Assembly (NCBI RefSeq): GCF_039696035.1
Contig: NZ_CP155567.1
Span: 372,001 to 436,000, forward strand
DNA length: 64,000 nucleotides
Direction of reading: 5' to 3'
From: Microbulbifer sp. SAOS-129_SWC
GTDB taxonomy: Bacteria > Pseudomonadota > Gammaproteobacteria > Pseudomonadales > Cellvibrionaceae
This document shows positions 1 to 9,602 of the stretch, piece after piece (the stretch's first letter is position 1; the number at the start of each line of letters is the position of its first letter). Both the position numbers and the translations under genes were made by a program. The notes below the pieces were generated by a model. It was given only the letters and a program-made list of their open reading frames with translations. It was not told the origin of the DNA and ran no database searches.

Positions 1-3000
1 GGTTGATCTTCCAGGGCCTTTCCAGCGTCGACGGTGCTGACGGCGCCGACGTCGTGACCCTGGCATCCAGCGCCGCTGCGACACTCAACGGCAGTGATGG
101 CGAAGCGCAGATTCGCACGATCGACTTTAGTCATATCGAGGGCGTCAGCAACGGTACCGTGGAGGCGTCGGCGCAGGCCGATCGCTTCGTTATCGTCGGC
201 GCAAACCAGCTCCGCGCTAACGACATTGCTTTTTCCGGCATCAGTGTGATCGATGGGCTCGGCGGTAGCGACAGCGTTACCGGCGATGGCAGCGACTGGA
301 CCCTGACGACCACCGACGGAGAATTTGAAAACAGCGGTATCCGCTTCTCCGGTATCGACAGTATTGCCGCCGCTGGAGGTGGCCTCTACGGACCGGATAC
401 CGCGGAGCAGTATGCCCTGGGGGGCGGTGGGGCGGTCACTGTCGAGGGTGCCACTATTACCGGGCTCGCGTTTGTCGACGCCGGCAGCGGCTCCGATCAG
501 CTGGACGTCAACGGCTACAGCGGGGCGCTGGCCCTGACCGGCATCAGCAAGCAGCTGGATGCCGGTGGGCTGTTGTTCAGCGATATCGACAATATCGACA
601 ACCCCGGTTTGATGACGACGCCCAACCTCAATGGCTCCAGCGGCGATGACAGCTTTACTGTCGCCGCCGATGGCAGTGTCACCGTGGCGGATATGCAATT
701 TACCACCGGGTTGGCGAGCATCGACGCCGGCACCGGCGACGACCGCGTTGCCGCCGACGGCGATGTGAGCCTGAAGGGCAACAGCGGCAAGGCGTCGATC
801 GGAGGGATCGACTTCAGCAATATCGAACACGCCTCCGGCACCGGTATTGGCGTGATCGCAACGGATGGCGATGACAGCTTTGAAATCCTTGCCGACGGCA
901 GCGTCACTGCCCACGGAATTAATATCGAAGGCGTCGGCAGTATCGATGCACTGGCCGGTGATGACACCGTCACCGGTGCCAGTGGCTTTAACTGGTTGCT
1001 GATCGGCTCCGGCCAGGCGCAGAACAACGGCGTGACCTTCAGCCATGTCGAGCACCTGATCGCCGTCAGTGCCGGGCTGGAAGGCAGCGCCGACGCCGAC
1101 AGCTTCACCCTGCTGAGCAGCGGGGATATTTCCACCTGGGATATGACGGTCAGCGGCATGACCTCGGTGAGCGGCGGCAGCGGAAGCGATTCGCTCTATG
1201 CGCTGGATTACGACGGCGTCTTCTCGCTGACTGGTGTGGATAACCAGCTCGATGTCGACGGCCTGGTATTTGCGGGGATCGAAAATGCCGAGCTGGCGAC
1301 GCTGAGCGGTTCCACCGGCGCAGACAGTTTTGCTATGGATAGCAGCGGCGCGGTCACGGCGGGCCAGATCCGCTTTACCGGAATTAGCGCGCTGTCCGGT
1401 GGCGATGGCAATGACTCCGTCGACAGTGCCGCGGATCAGGACTGGACGCTGCTGGCCGACAATACCAGCGTCGACCACGCCGGTATTACCTTCTCGAACA
1501 TCGAGCAATACAGCGGCGGCAGCAAGACGTTGCACGGCAGCGACAGCGCAACGGATTACGCGGTCGAGGGCAGCGGCTCCGTGTCCGTTGGCAGCCTGCA
1601 ATTCAGCGGCCTGGATACGGTCGCGGCGGGCGCGGCCAGTGACGCGCTGACGGCACTGGATACCGTGACCCTGAGCGGTAGCAGAGGCGCGTTCGGCAGC
1701 AGTGATATCAGCTTCAGCGGATTCGAAGCGGTGCAGGCGGCCAGCCTGGCCGGCTCCGCTGCGGATGACAGCTTCGAGCTCACTGCGGACAGCACCGTGT
1801 CCATTTACGAGCTGCTGATCAGCGGGGTGGATACGCTGGATGGCGGCGCCGGCAGCGACAGTGTCACCGGCGATGGCAGCGACTGGACCCTGACGACCAC
1901 CGACGGAGAATTTGAAAACAGCGGTATCCGCTTCTCCGGTATCGACAGTATTGCCGCCGCTGGAGGTGGCCTCTACGGACCGGATACCGCGGAGCAGTAT
2001 GCCCTGGGGGGCGGTGGGGCGGTCACTGTCGAGGGTGCCACTATTACCGGGCTCGCGTTTGTCGACGCCGGCAGCGGCTCCGATCAGCTGGACGTCAACG
2101 GCTACAGCGGGGCGCTGGCCCTGACCGGCATCAGCAAGCAGCTGGATGCCGGTGGGCTGTTGTTCAGCGATATCGACAATATCGACAACCCCGGTTTGAT
2201 GACGACGCCCAACCTCAATGGCTCCAGCGGCGATGACAGCTTTACTGTCGCCGCCGATGGCAGTGTCACCGTGGCGGATATGCAATTTACCACCGGGTTG
2301 GCGAGCATCGACGCCGGCACCGGCGACGACCGCGTTGCCGCCGACGGCGATGTGAGCCTGAAGGGCAACAGCGGCAAGGCGTCGATCGGAGGGATCGACT
2401 TCAGCAATATCGAACACGCCTCCGGCACCGGTATTGGCGTGATCGCAACGGATGGCGATGACAGCTTTGAAATCCTTGCCGACGGCAGCGTCACTGCCCA
2501 CGGAATTAATATCGAAGGCGTCGGCAGTATCGATGCACTGGCCGGTGATGACACCGTCACCGGTGCCAGTGGCTTTAACTGGTTGCTGATCGGCTCCGGC
2601 CAGGCGCAGAACAACGGCGTGACCTTCAGCCATGTCGAGCACCTGATCGCCGTCAGTGCCGGGCTGGAAGGCAGCGCCGACGCCGACAGCTTCACCCTGC
2701 TGAGCAGCGGGGATATTTCCACCTGGGATATGACGGTCAGCGGCATGACCTCGGTGAGCGGCGGCAGCGGAAGCGATTCGCTCTATGCGCTGGATTACGA
2801 CGGCGTCTTCTCGCTGACTGGTGTGGATAACCAGCTCGATGTCGACGGCCTGGTATTTGCGGGGATCGAAAATGCCGAGCTGGCGACGCTGAGCGGTTCC
2901 ACCGGCGCAGACAGTTTTGCTATGGATAGCAGCGGCGCGGTCACGGCGGGCCAGATCCGCTTTACCGGAATTAGCGCGCTGTCCGGTGGCGATGGCAATG

Positions 3001-6000
3001 ACTCCGTCGACAGTGCCGCGGATCAGGACTGGACGCTGCTGGCCGACAATACCAGCGTCGACCACGCCGGTATTACCTTCTCGAACATCGAGCAATACAG
3101 CGGCGGCAGCAAGACGTTGCACGGCAGCGACAGCGCAACGGATTACGCGGTCGAGGGCAGCGGCTCCGTGTCCGTTGGCAGCCTGCAATTCAGCGGCCTG
3201 GATACGGTCGCGGCGGGCGCGGCCAGTGACGCGCTGACGGCACTGGATACCGTGACCCTGAGCGGTAGCAGAGGCGCGTTCGGCAGCAGTGATATCAGCT
3301 TCAGCGGATTCGAAGCGGTGCAGGCGGCCAGCCTGGCCGGCTCCGCTGCGGATGACAGCTTCGAGCTCACTGCGGACAGCACCGTGTCCATTTATGACCT
3401 GCTGATCAGTGGGGTGGATACGCTGGATGGCGGCGCCGGTAGCGACACAGTGATCGGCCGCAGCGGCCAGGGCTACCAGTTGAACAGCGATGGCTCGGTA
3501 CTGCACGACGGTATCACCTTTGTAAACAGCGAGCAGTTTGCCGGGCAGGATGCGACGCTGAGTGCCAGTGGCAGCGATGACAGCTTCCAGTTGCGCGCCG
3601 CTGACAGTCTCCGACTCGGCGATAGTGGTCCGCAGTTCAGCGGCCTGCTGTCGGCAGACGGTGGTGCCGGTGACAATACCCTGGTCGCGCTGGGCGATGT
3701 CGCCATCGAAGGCGACGGCGCTGTGCGCGCCGGGGAAATACAGTTTGCCCACCTGTCCTCGGTGGCTGGCACTGGTACGCTGACAGGCACCGACGGCGAC
3801 GACCAGTTCGCGGCCAGTGCGGACGGGCGACTCGACAGTTACGGTATCGATTTCCGCGATGTTACCGGCGTGAACGCCGGCGCCGGCAGCGATGCACTGG
3901 CCGGGCTGGCGACAGAGAGCTGGCAGCTGAGCGGTACCGACAACGCGCTGAGCCATGCCGGCATCGATTTTACCGGCCTGGAGTCTACCAGCGGCGGCAA
4001 CGGTATCCTGAACGGTTCGGCCTTCACCGACGCCTTTGTCATTCGCGCGGAAAGGCAGGTAACCGCCGGCCAGATGACCTTTGCCGACATCGACCAGGTA
4101 AATGCAGGTGCGGGCACCGATTCGGTAGCCGCACTGGGAGGCAGCAACTGGGTATTGGGTGTCGGCAACGGCAGCGCCACGGCCTCCGCAATCACTTTCA
4201 GCGACATCGAAACGGTCTCCGGACAAAATCTCCAGGTGGACGCCGCCAGCAACAGCGCCACCGACAACTTTGTGTTGAGTAGCAGCGGCCGCACGCTGAC
4301 TGCGCGCGGTATCCAGTTTGCCTCGGTGAGCGCGATGGATGCCGGCAGCGACGGCGGTGATGTGCTGACCAGCGACGCGGGGACTTGGCAGCTGACCGGC
4401 AATGACGGTGAGCTGAGTGTCAACGGCGTCAGCCTCGCCGGTATCGACCGGGTAATTACCAGCGATGCGTCACTTGCCGGTACCGGCGGCAATGATACTT
4501 TTGCCATCGACGGCGAGGGTGCGCTCACTACCGCCGGTATCGCATTCGAGGGAATCGATAGTGTCAGCGCTGGTGCAGGCAGCGACCGGCTGCTCGGCAC
4601 TACCGGCGCGGACAATTTTGTGCTGGCGGATTCCGGCGATATCGGCGTCGCCGCGATCAATTTCAGCGGCATCGAGACCGTCGCCGCCGGCGCTGGCGGC
4701 GATACCGTGAGCGCCAGTGGCGCCAGCTGGACATCCACCCGCAGCGGCGCTGCGCTGGTCGATAACAGCGCGCAGGCCACAGTAAACAGCCTCACCGTCC
4801 TGTTCGAAGGGCTGGAGCGGGTCGATGGTACCGGCACTTATGTGGGCCAGGATCTCGACAGTGAGTACCAGTTCAGCAGCCTGGATACCATGACCATCGC
4901 CGGTGTCACCTTTGCCGGACTACGGGAATTGACCGCCGGCAGCGGTGCCGATCTGTTGCGCGGCGCCGACATCGATGCCCAGTGGCAGCTGGATGCCACC
5001 GGCGGCAGCATCAACAGCGGTGGCGACTCACTGCTGTTCAGTGGTGTGGATTCCATTGTTGCCGGTAGTGGCGCCGACCAGTTCTCCCTGTCCGGCGGTG
5101 AATACACGAGCGTCGACACCGGCGGTGGTAATGATACCGCTCTGCTTGCGGGCACGCTGGTCGACAGCCTGTTGCTGGGTGCCGGCGACGACCGGCTGCA
5201 GGTCAGTGTCGACAGCAGTCGTAGCGTGCAGCTATCCGGCGGTGGTGGCAATGATGAATTCCAGTTCAATGTGGCGGGCAAGACCTGGCAGATGGATGCC
5301 GGCGATACCCGCGTCGGCGACTACCAGTTCAACGGGTTTGAATGGCTCGACAACAACAGCGACAGCCTGACCCTGGAAACCAGCCTCGGTTTTGATTTCG
5401 TCAATGGCGGCGGCGACAGCAGTGGCTTCAATCGCAACGGCGCCGGCATCCTGTTTGCCGGCAGCGGCGTGCGCCTGGGGTACAACGGTGCAGGTGATGT
5501 GGCGATCACCAGTACGTCGAGCGACACCATTGGCGGTGACCTGCAGGCCGATCGCGCCGACCTGCAGGTGGCCGGTGATGTGGATATCTCCACCGATGTA
5601 AATACGCTGGCAATTCACTCCGGTGGTGAAAATGTCGATATCGCGGTGCTCGCGGACAAGGATCTGGTGATTGATGAGATCGACGCAGGGCGCGGCTCTG
5701 TCAGCCTGAATAGCGCCGGCTTCGGTAGTCTCACCGGCGAAACTTACGGCGATACGCATATCACTGCGAGCACGGTCAATATCGGCTCCGACCTGCAGCA
5801 GTGGAGTGTGGTCGGTAGCGCGATCAATCCGTTGCGCATGAACGCGGCCGATGCGGTGAATATTGTTGCAATCAGCTATTTCGAGCCGGACTTTATCGGG
5901 CAGCAACCGGCGTTCACCAGCACCGGTGACGAGCTGCAATCGGTGGCCGGTGCGCAGGCGGCGCAGGGGCTCAAGTCTGCCGTGCAAAATGCGGTGGAAG

Positions 6001-6245
6001 ACTTCGCCCAGGTGGACCCCGGTATCTTCAGCGCGGTGAACCCCTACAGTTCCGGCGTGGATGCGGTAAACACCCCGGAGATGCAACTGATCGATGGCAA
6101 GCTCCAGCCGGTTGTTGCGGGCGAAGTGCCGGCGGACAAGGAGCGCGAGCGCCGCAGATCCGCCGAGCTGCAAAAGGGCGATGGCGACAAATCCGCCGGT
6201 AAAAGCACGCGCGCCGCACTGCCGTCGGAGGCCGCCGGCGGGTAA
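1..6245 (+). CDS. Giant repetitive adhesin / filamentous haemagglutinin-like exoprotein, 3' part
   Basis: The reading frame is already open at the left edge, so the N-terminus (signal, secretion domain) lies outside; at least 2,080 residues are visible. The protein is built of degenerate modules of about 60-80 residues, each with a GSxxDDSF-type turn, a beta segment ending GIxFSGIxxV and a Gly/Asp-rich loop such as GGAGSDSV or GGDGNDSV. These loops resemble, but do not strictly match, RTX calcium-binding nonapeptides. The last ~350 residues lose the repeat and become a beta-helix-like stretch followed by a charged tail (KERERRR) ending in Ala/Gly. No C-terminal beta-barrel is seen, which fits a two-partner or type I secreted exoprotein better than a classical autotransporter. 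Cys is apparently absent and the composition is acidic, as usual for such proteins. Specific family assignment is uncertain; a cell-surface or secreted role is inferred. Confidence 0.75.
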   Translation, partial: LIFQGLSSVDGADGADVVTLASSAAATLNGSDGEAQIRTIDFSHIEGVSNGTVEASAQADRFVIVGANQLRANDIAFSGISVIDGLGGSDSVTGDGSDWTLTTTDGEFENSGIRFSGIDSIAAAGGGLYGPDTAEQYALGGGGAVTVEGATITGLAFVDAGSGSDQLDVNGYSGALALTGISKQLDAGGLLFSDIDNIDNPGLMTTPNLNGSSGDDSFTVAADGSVTVADMQFTTGLASIDAGTGDDRVAADGDVSLKGNSGKASIGGIDFSNIEHASGTGIGVIATDGDDSFEILADGSVTAHGINIEGVGSIDALAGDDTVTGASGFNWLLIGSGQAQNNGVTFSHVEHLIAVSAGLEGSADADSFTLLSSGDISTWDMTVSGMTSVSGGSGSDSLYALDYDGVFSLTGVDNQLDVDGLVFAGIENAELATLSGSTGADSFAMDSSGAVTAGQIRFTGISALSGGDGNDSVDSAADQDWTLLADNTSVDHAGITFSNIEQYSGGSKTLHGSDSATDYAVEGSGSVSVGSLQFSGLDTVAAGAASDALTALDTVTLSGSRGAFGSSDISFSGFEAVQAASLAGSAADDSFELTADSTVSIYELLISGVDTLDGGAGSDSVTGDGSDWTLTTTDGEFENSGIRFSGIDSIAAAGGGLYGPDTAEQYALGGGGAVTVEGATITGLAFVDAGSGSDQLDVNGYSGALALTGISKQLDAGGLLFSDIDNIDNPGLMTTPNLNGSSGDDSFTVAADGSVTVADMQFTTGLASIDAGTGDDRVAADGDVSLKGNSGKASIGGIDFSNIEHASGTGIGVIATDGDDSFEILADGSVTAHGINIEGVGSIDALAGDDTVTGASGFNWLLIGSGQAQNNGVTFSHVEHLIAVSAGLEGSADADSFTLLSSGDISTWDMTVSGMTSVSGGSGSDSLYALDYDGVFSLTGVDNQLDVDGLVFAGIENAELATLSGSTGADSFAMDSSGAVTAGQIRFTGISALSGGDGNDSVDSAADQDWTLLADNTSVDHAGITFSNIEQYSGGSKTLHGSDSATDYAVEGSGSVSVGSLQFSGLDTVAAGAASDALTALDTVTLSGSRGAFGSSDISFSGFEAVQAASLAGSAADDSFELTADSTVSIYDLLISGVDTLDGGAGSDTVIGRSGQGYQLNSDGSVLHDGITFVNSEQFAGQDATLSASGSDDSFQLRAADSLRLGDSGPQFSGLLSADGGAGDNTLVALGDVAIEGDGAVRAGEIQFAHLSSVAGTGTLTGTDGDDQFAASADGRLDSYGIDFRDVTGVNAGAGSDALAGLATESWQLSGTDNALSHAGIDFTGLESTSGGNGILNGSAFTDAFVIRAERQVTAGQMTFADIDQVNAGAGTDSVAALGGSNWVLGVGNGSATASAITFSDIETVSGQNLQVDAASNSATDNFVLSSSGRTLTARGIQFASVSAMDAGSDGGDVLTSDAGTWQLTGNDGELSVNGVSLAGIDRVITSDASLAGTGGNDTFAIDGEGALTTAGIAFEGIDSVSAGAGSDRLLGTTGADNFVLADSGDIGVAAINFSGIETVAAGAGGDTVSASGASWTSTRSGAALVDNSAQATVNSLTVLFEGLERVDGTGTYVGQDLDSEYQFSSLDTMTIAGVTFAGLRELTAGSGADLLRGADIDAQWQLDATGGSINSGGDSLLFSGVDSIVAGSGADQFSLSGGEYTSVDTGGGNDTALLAGTLVDSLLLGAGDDRLQVSVDSSRSVQLSGGGGNDEFQFNVAGKTWQMDAGDTRVGDYQFNGFEWLDNNSDSLTLETSLGFDFVNGGGDSSGFNRNGAGILFAGSGVRLGYNGAGDVAITSTSSDTIGGDLQADRADLQVAGDVDISTDVNTLAIHSGGENVDIAVLADKDLVIDEIDAGRGSVSLNSAGFGSLTGETYGDTHITASTVNIGSDLQQWSVVGSAINPLRMNAADAVNIVAISYFEPDFIGQQPAFTSTGDELQSVAGAQAAQGLKSAVQNAVEDFAQVDPGIFSAVNPYSSGVDAVNTPEMQLIDGKLQPVVAGEVPADKERERRRSAELQKGDGDKSAGKSTRAALPSEAAGG
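279..1865 (+). repeat. Tandem duplication inside the adhesin gene, copy 1 (1,587 bp)
   Basis: The block 279-1807 recurs at 1866-3394 with an exact 1,587-bp offset and no difference that I found, so translated repeats and all off-frame ORFs are identical. The last 58 bp of the unit (1808-1865) differ from copy 2 at a few positions. The unit is 529 codons, so the reading frame is kept. Confidence 0.95.
1866..3452 (+). repeat. Tandem duplication inside the adhesin gene, copy 2
   Basis: Second copy of the 1,587-bp unit, directly abutting copy 1. Differences from copy 1 are limited to the 3' end: for example YELL becomes YDLL, and the junction SVTG becomes TVIG. Near identity over 1.5 kb points to a recent duplication or ongoing gene conversion. 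Confidence 0.95.
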
Positions 6246-6649
6246 CGTGCCGGCCGCGGTTTCGGGCTCCGGCAATTCCCGTGGGGGTCCGTGCGCGGCG
6301 CGGCACCGCTGCTATGGCGGCGATACACCGGCCAGCGTCTGTGCTGGCCAAGGTGATGCGTCGCGCTACGGGTTCCCGGAACGAGAATTTTACGCCATGA
6401 CCGCGTTTTTTTTCACGCGGGCGGCGCGCCCTCGATTGTAAATCTCTCCTAAAAAGATACGGCCAAAAGTGCATCGAATCTAAAGATTCGATAATTTGCG
6501 TTATGCAGAGTTTTTAACACTCGCTGCGCAAAATAAACTGGATAAATGCGCGCGGGGTATCGATCCGTTTTTGTCTCCGCGCGGTTAAACGCCGGAGGTC
6601 GAAATATGCGAACATACGCGACTTCGTAGCGTTAGGGAGAGAAAAACCA
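6246..6649. promoter_or_regulatory. Intergenic leader of ppc with inverted repeats
   Basis: Non-coding stretch of about 400 bp. A 7-bp stem hairpin GGCCAGC/GCTGGCC lies at 6330-6349 and could end the adhesin transcript, but it has no T-run. From about 6430 the sequence turns AT-rich. A perfect 8-bp dyad ATCGAATC-taaa-GATTCGAT occupies 6473-6492. No convincing -35/-10 pair was found. The ppc Shine-Dalgarno (AGGGAGAG) lies at 6634-6641. Confidence 0.5.
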
Positions 6650-9313
6650 GTGAACCGGGATCAAAATGCCCCTTTAAGAGAAGACGTCCGCTTGCTCGGT
6701 GAGGAGCTTGGCACGGTACTGCGACAACAGGCCGGCGAGCCGTTATTCGATACAGTTGAAACTATTCGCCAGGCCTCGGTGGAAAGCCGGGGGCAGCCGG
6801 AAGTGCAGGTGGGGCGCCTGCGCGAATTACTGGATCCGCTCGAAGACGAAACACTGCTGGAAGTGGCGCGCGCCTTCAGCCAGTTTTTGAACCTGGCCAA
6901 TATTGCCGAGCAGCGCCACCGCGAGCGGCTGCATCGCCATCACCAGCGCTACCCCGGCGATCCGGATACCGACCAGGGCCTGCGCCAGGTACTGGCGACA
7001 TTGAAGGCCGCCGGTATCGGCGACGACCAGGTCCGCGCGGTACTGGAGCAGCTGTCGGTAGAGCTGGTGCTGACTGCACACCCGACCGAAGTGACCCGCC
7101 GCACCCTGATCCGCAAATACGACCAGATTGCCGATCTGCTCACCGACCTGGACAGGCCCGACCAGACCGAAGAAGAGGCGGAAGATCGGCGCCGTCACCT
7201 GCGCGAGCAGATACTATCCGCGTGGAGCACCGATGAAATCCGCCGGGAGCGGCCCACACCCGTAGATGAAGCCAAATGGGGCTTCGCCACCATCGAGCAG
7301 TCCCTGTGGCGCGCAGTCCCCCGGGCGATGCGCGAGATCGAAGCCGAGCTGGCGCACGCGGGGCTGGAGCCGCTGCCGGCGGATTGGGTGCCGGTGCGTT
7401 TCGCCTCCTGGATGGGCGGCGACCGCGATGGCAACCCCAATGTCACCGCCAAGGTGACCCGCGAAGTACTGCAGCTGGCCCGCTGGATGGCTGCGGACCT
7501 GTACCTGCGTGATGTGGAAAACCTGCTCGCCGACTTGTCCATGCACCGCGCCAGCGAAGAGCTGCTGGCGCGCACCGGTCCCAGTCACGAGCCCTACCGC
7601 CTGCTGTTGCGCGAATTGCGCAACCGGTTGCGTATCACCCGCGCGCAGATGGAGGCGCGGGTGAACGGCCGCCCCGAGCCCAAGGGGGAAGGCTTCACCC
7701 GTGGCGAGGAGTTGTACCAAGAGCTGAGCCTGATCGACCGCTCCCTGCGCTCGGTCGGTCTGGCGGCGGTCGCCGACGGCCAGCTCAAGGACACGCTGCG
7801 CCGCCTCAACTGCTTCGGCATTACCCTGTTGCGCCTGGATATCCGCCAGGAATCTACCCGTCACGCCGAGGTGGTCGACGCGATCACCCGCTACCTGGAT
7901 CTGGGCAGCTTCCTGAACTGGGGTGAGTCGGTCAAACAGAAGTTCCTGCTCGCCGAGCTGGAAAACCGCCGCCCGCTGGTGGACGAGGCCTTCTACCGCA
8001 GTGAGTTCTGTACCGATGAAGTGCGCGAGGTGCTGGAGACCTGCAAGGTCATCGCCGAGCAGGGCGCCGAGGGCCTCGGTGCCTATGTCATTTCCATGGC
8101 CAGGACGTCGTCGGACGTGCTCGCGGTCATGTTGCTGCAGAAAATTGCCGGCGTGCGCGAGCCGATGCGGGTAGTGCCGTTGTTCGAAACCCTCGACGAT
8201 CTCGACAACGCCTGCGACAGCATGAGTGCGCTGCTGTCGCTGCCCTTCTACCGCGAGCGCGTGCGCGATGGCCAGGAGGTGATGATCGGCTACTCCGATT
8301 CCGCCAAGGACGCCGGTTTCCTGGGCGCGGCCTGGGCCCAGTTCCGCGCCCAGGAGCAGCTCACCGCGATTTTCCGCGAGCACGATATCCCGTTGACCCT
8401 GTTCCACGGCCGCGGCGGCTCCATCTCCCGCGGTGGCTCGCCCACGCGCATGGCGCTGATGTCGCAGCCGCCCGGCTCGGTGGCCGGGCGCATCCGCGTG
8501 ACCGAGCAGGGCGAGATGATTCGCTTCAAGTACGGCCGCCCATCACTGGCCGCCTACAACCTGGAACAGTATGTAGCCGCCACACTGGAGGCCACGCTGT
8601 TGCCGCCGGCGGAGCCGAAACCTGAGTGGCGCGCGCAAATGGAACGGCTCACCGAGGTCTCCGTCGCCAGCTACCGCGAGGTCGTGCGCGACGATCCGGC
8701 GCTGGTGGCCTACCTGCGCACGGTCACCCCGGAGACCGAACTCAGCCGCCTGGCGCTGGGCAGCCGCCCGGCGCGACGCAAGCCCGGTGGCGGGGTGGAA
8801 ACCCTGCGCGCAATTCCGTGGGTATTCGCCTGGACCCAGATTCGCCTGATGCTGCCCGCCTGGCTGGGCTCCGGTGCGGCGCTGGAGAGCGCTCTGGAGA
8901 GCGGGGAAGAAACCGAAATCCTGCACGCGATGAACGAGCAGTGGCCGTTCTTCCAGGGGGTTGTGGATATGCTCGAGATGGTGCTGGCGAAGACCGATCC
9001 GCGCGTCGCCTACTGGTACGAAGAGCGCCTGACCAAGGACGCCGATCAGATCCGCCTCGGCAAAGTGCTGCGTGAGCGGTTGGCCGGCACGGTGGATGCA
9101 CTGCATCGCCTGACCGGCCGCGAGAGTCTGCTCGACAACAATCCGGTGATGCGCTGGTCGATCCGCGTGCGCGATCCCTATACCGATCCGCTGCACCTGT
9201 TGCAGGCGGAGCTGATGGCGCGCCTGCGCGAGCGCGACGAGGATCCGGTGCTGGAGAGCGCGTTGATGGTCACCATTGCCGGTATTGCCGCAGGGATGCG
9301 CAACACGGGTTAA
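6650..9313 (+). CDS. ppc: Phosphoenolpyruvate carboxylase
   Basis: Converts phosphoenolpyruvate plus bicarbonate to oxaloacetate and phosphate, the anaplerotic feed of the TCA cycle; a cytoplasmic tetramer. The 887 residues match the usual length (E. coli 883). Diagnostic motifs are present: the catalytic His in VLTAHPTEVTRRT (His144), the glycine-rich SWMGGDRDGNPN near 255, GYSDSAKDAGF near 547, the mobile-loop FHGRGGSISRGGSPTR near 585, and the C-terminal IAGIAAGMRNTG that binds allosteric effectors. It starts with GTG, supported by AGGGAGAG about 8 bases upstream. It stands alone between the adhesin and the protease gene. Confidence 0.98.
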   Translation: MNRDQNAPLREDVRLLGEELGTVLRQQAGEPLFDTVETIRQASVESRGQPEVQVGRLRELLDPLEDETLLEVARAFSQFLNLANIAEQRHRERLHRHHQRYPGDPDTDQGLRQVLATLKAAGIGDDQVRAVLEQLSVELVLTAHPTEVTRRTLIRKYDQIADLLTDLDRPDQTEEEAEDRRRHLREQILSAWSTDEIRRERPTPVDEAKWGFATIEQSLWRAVPRAMREIEAELAHAGLEPLPADWVPVRFASWMGGDRDGNPNVTAKVTREVLQLARWMAADLYLRDVENLLADLSMHRASEELLARTGPSHEPYRLLLRELRNRLRITRAQMEARVNGRPEPKGEGFTRGEELYQELSLIDRSLRSVGLAAVADGQLKDTLRRLNCFGITLLRLDIRQESTRHAEVVDAITRYLDLGSFLNWGESVKQKFLLAELENRRPLVDEAFYRSEFCTDEVREVLETCKVIAEQGAEGLGAYVISMARTSSDVLAVMLLQKIAGVREPMRVVPLFETLDDLDNACDSMSALLSLPFYRERVRDGQEVMIGYSDSAKDAGFLGAAWAQFRAQEQLTAIFREHDIPLTLFHGRGGSISRGGSPTRMALMSQPPGSVAGRIRVTEQGEMIRFKYGRPSLAAYNLEQYVAATLEATLLPPAEPKPEWRAQMERLTEVSVASYREVVRDDPALVAYLRTVTPETELSRLALGSRPARRKPGGGVETLRAIPWVFAWTQIRLMLPAWLGSGAALESALESGEETEILHAMNEQWPFFQGVVDMLEMVLAKTDPRVAYWYEERLTKDADQIRLGKVLRERLAGTVDALHRLTGRESLLDNNPVMRWSIRVRDPYTDPLHLLQAELMARLRERDEDPVLESALMVTIAGIAAGMRNTG

Positions 9314-9440
9314 TGGCTGTAGCGGCTGGGGCAGGGATGTCCCGGCCGGCAGTAGCAACAGAAGCGCGGAGAATAACAAGATCGACTCTAGCAGGCTTTC
9401 CCCCGAAGTGAATGCGGTGGGGTAGTGCTGGTTGAAAATT

Positions 9441-9470
9441 TTGGTTGGCGCGCAAGTGCTGTGATACTTT
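9441..9470 (+). promoter_or_regulatory. Possible sigma70 promoter of the DUF4124 protease gene
   Basis: TTGGTT (9441-9446), an 18-bp spacer and TACTTT (9465-9470) lie about 130 bp upstream of the GTG start. The match is only moderate. The rest of the 9314-9602 gap shows nothing recognisable. Confidence 0.3.
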
Positions 9471-9602
9471 CTTTCCAGCTCGAGGTGTGCTCCATGAAGT
9501 GGGTGCGGAAATGCGCACGGCGGACACGGGGTTTAGTGTCTGCCCACTGAAAGCATTGGTGCTAGAACAACCGCCTGCGCGGATGCAAAAAGGAATTTCA
9601 TT

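Noticed and set aside
515..2746. Long minus-strand ORFs (about 214 codons at 515-1159 and 2102-2746) inside the adhesin gene
   Set aside because: They are exact copies caused by the tandem duplication, lie antisense to a convincing protein and have no ribosome site or known domain.
3..6245. RTX toxin as identity of the giant protein
   Set aside because: The Gly/Asp loops do not repeat as regular nonapeptides and no toxin or C-terminal secretion motif is recognisable, so only an adhesin-like exoprotein is claimed.
5232..6275. A 347-codon minus-strand ORF at the adhesin 3' end
   Set aside because: Its start overlaps the stop of the adhesin, it has no motif and no ribosome site.
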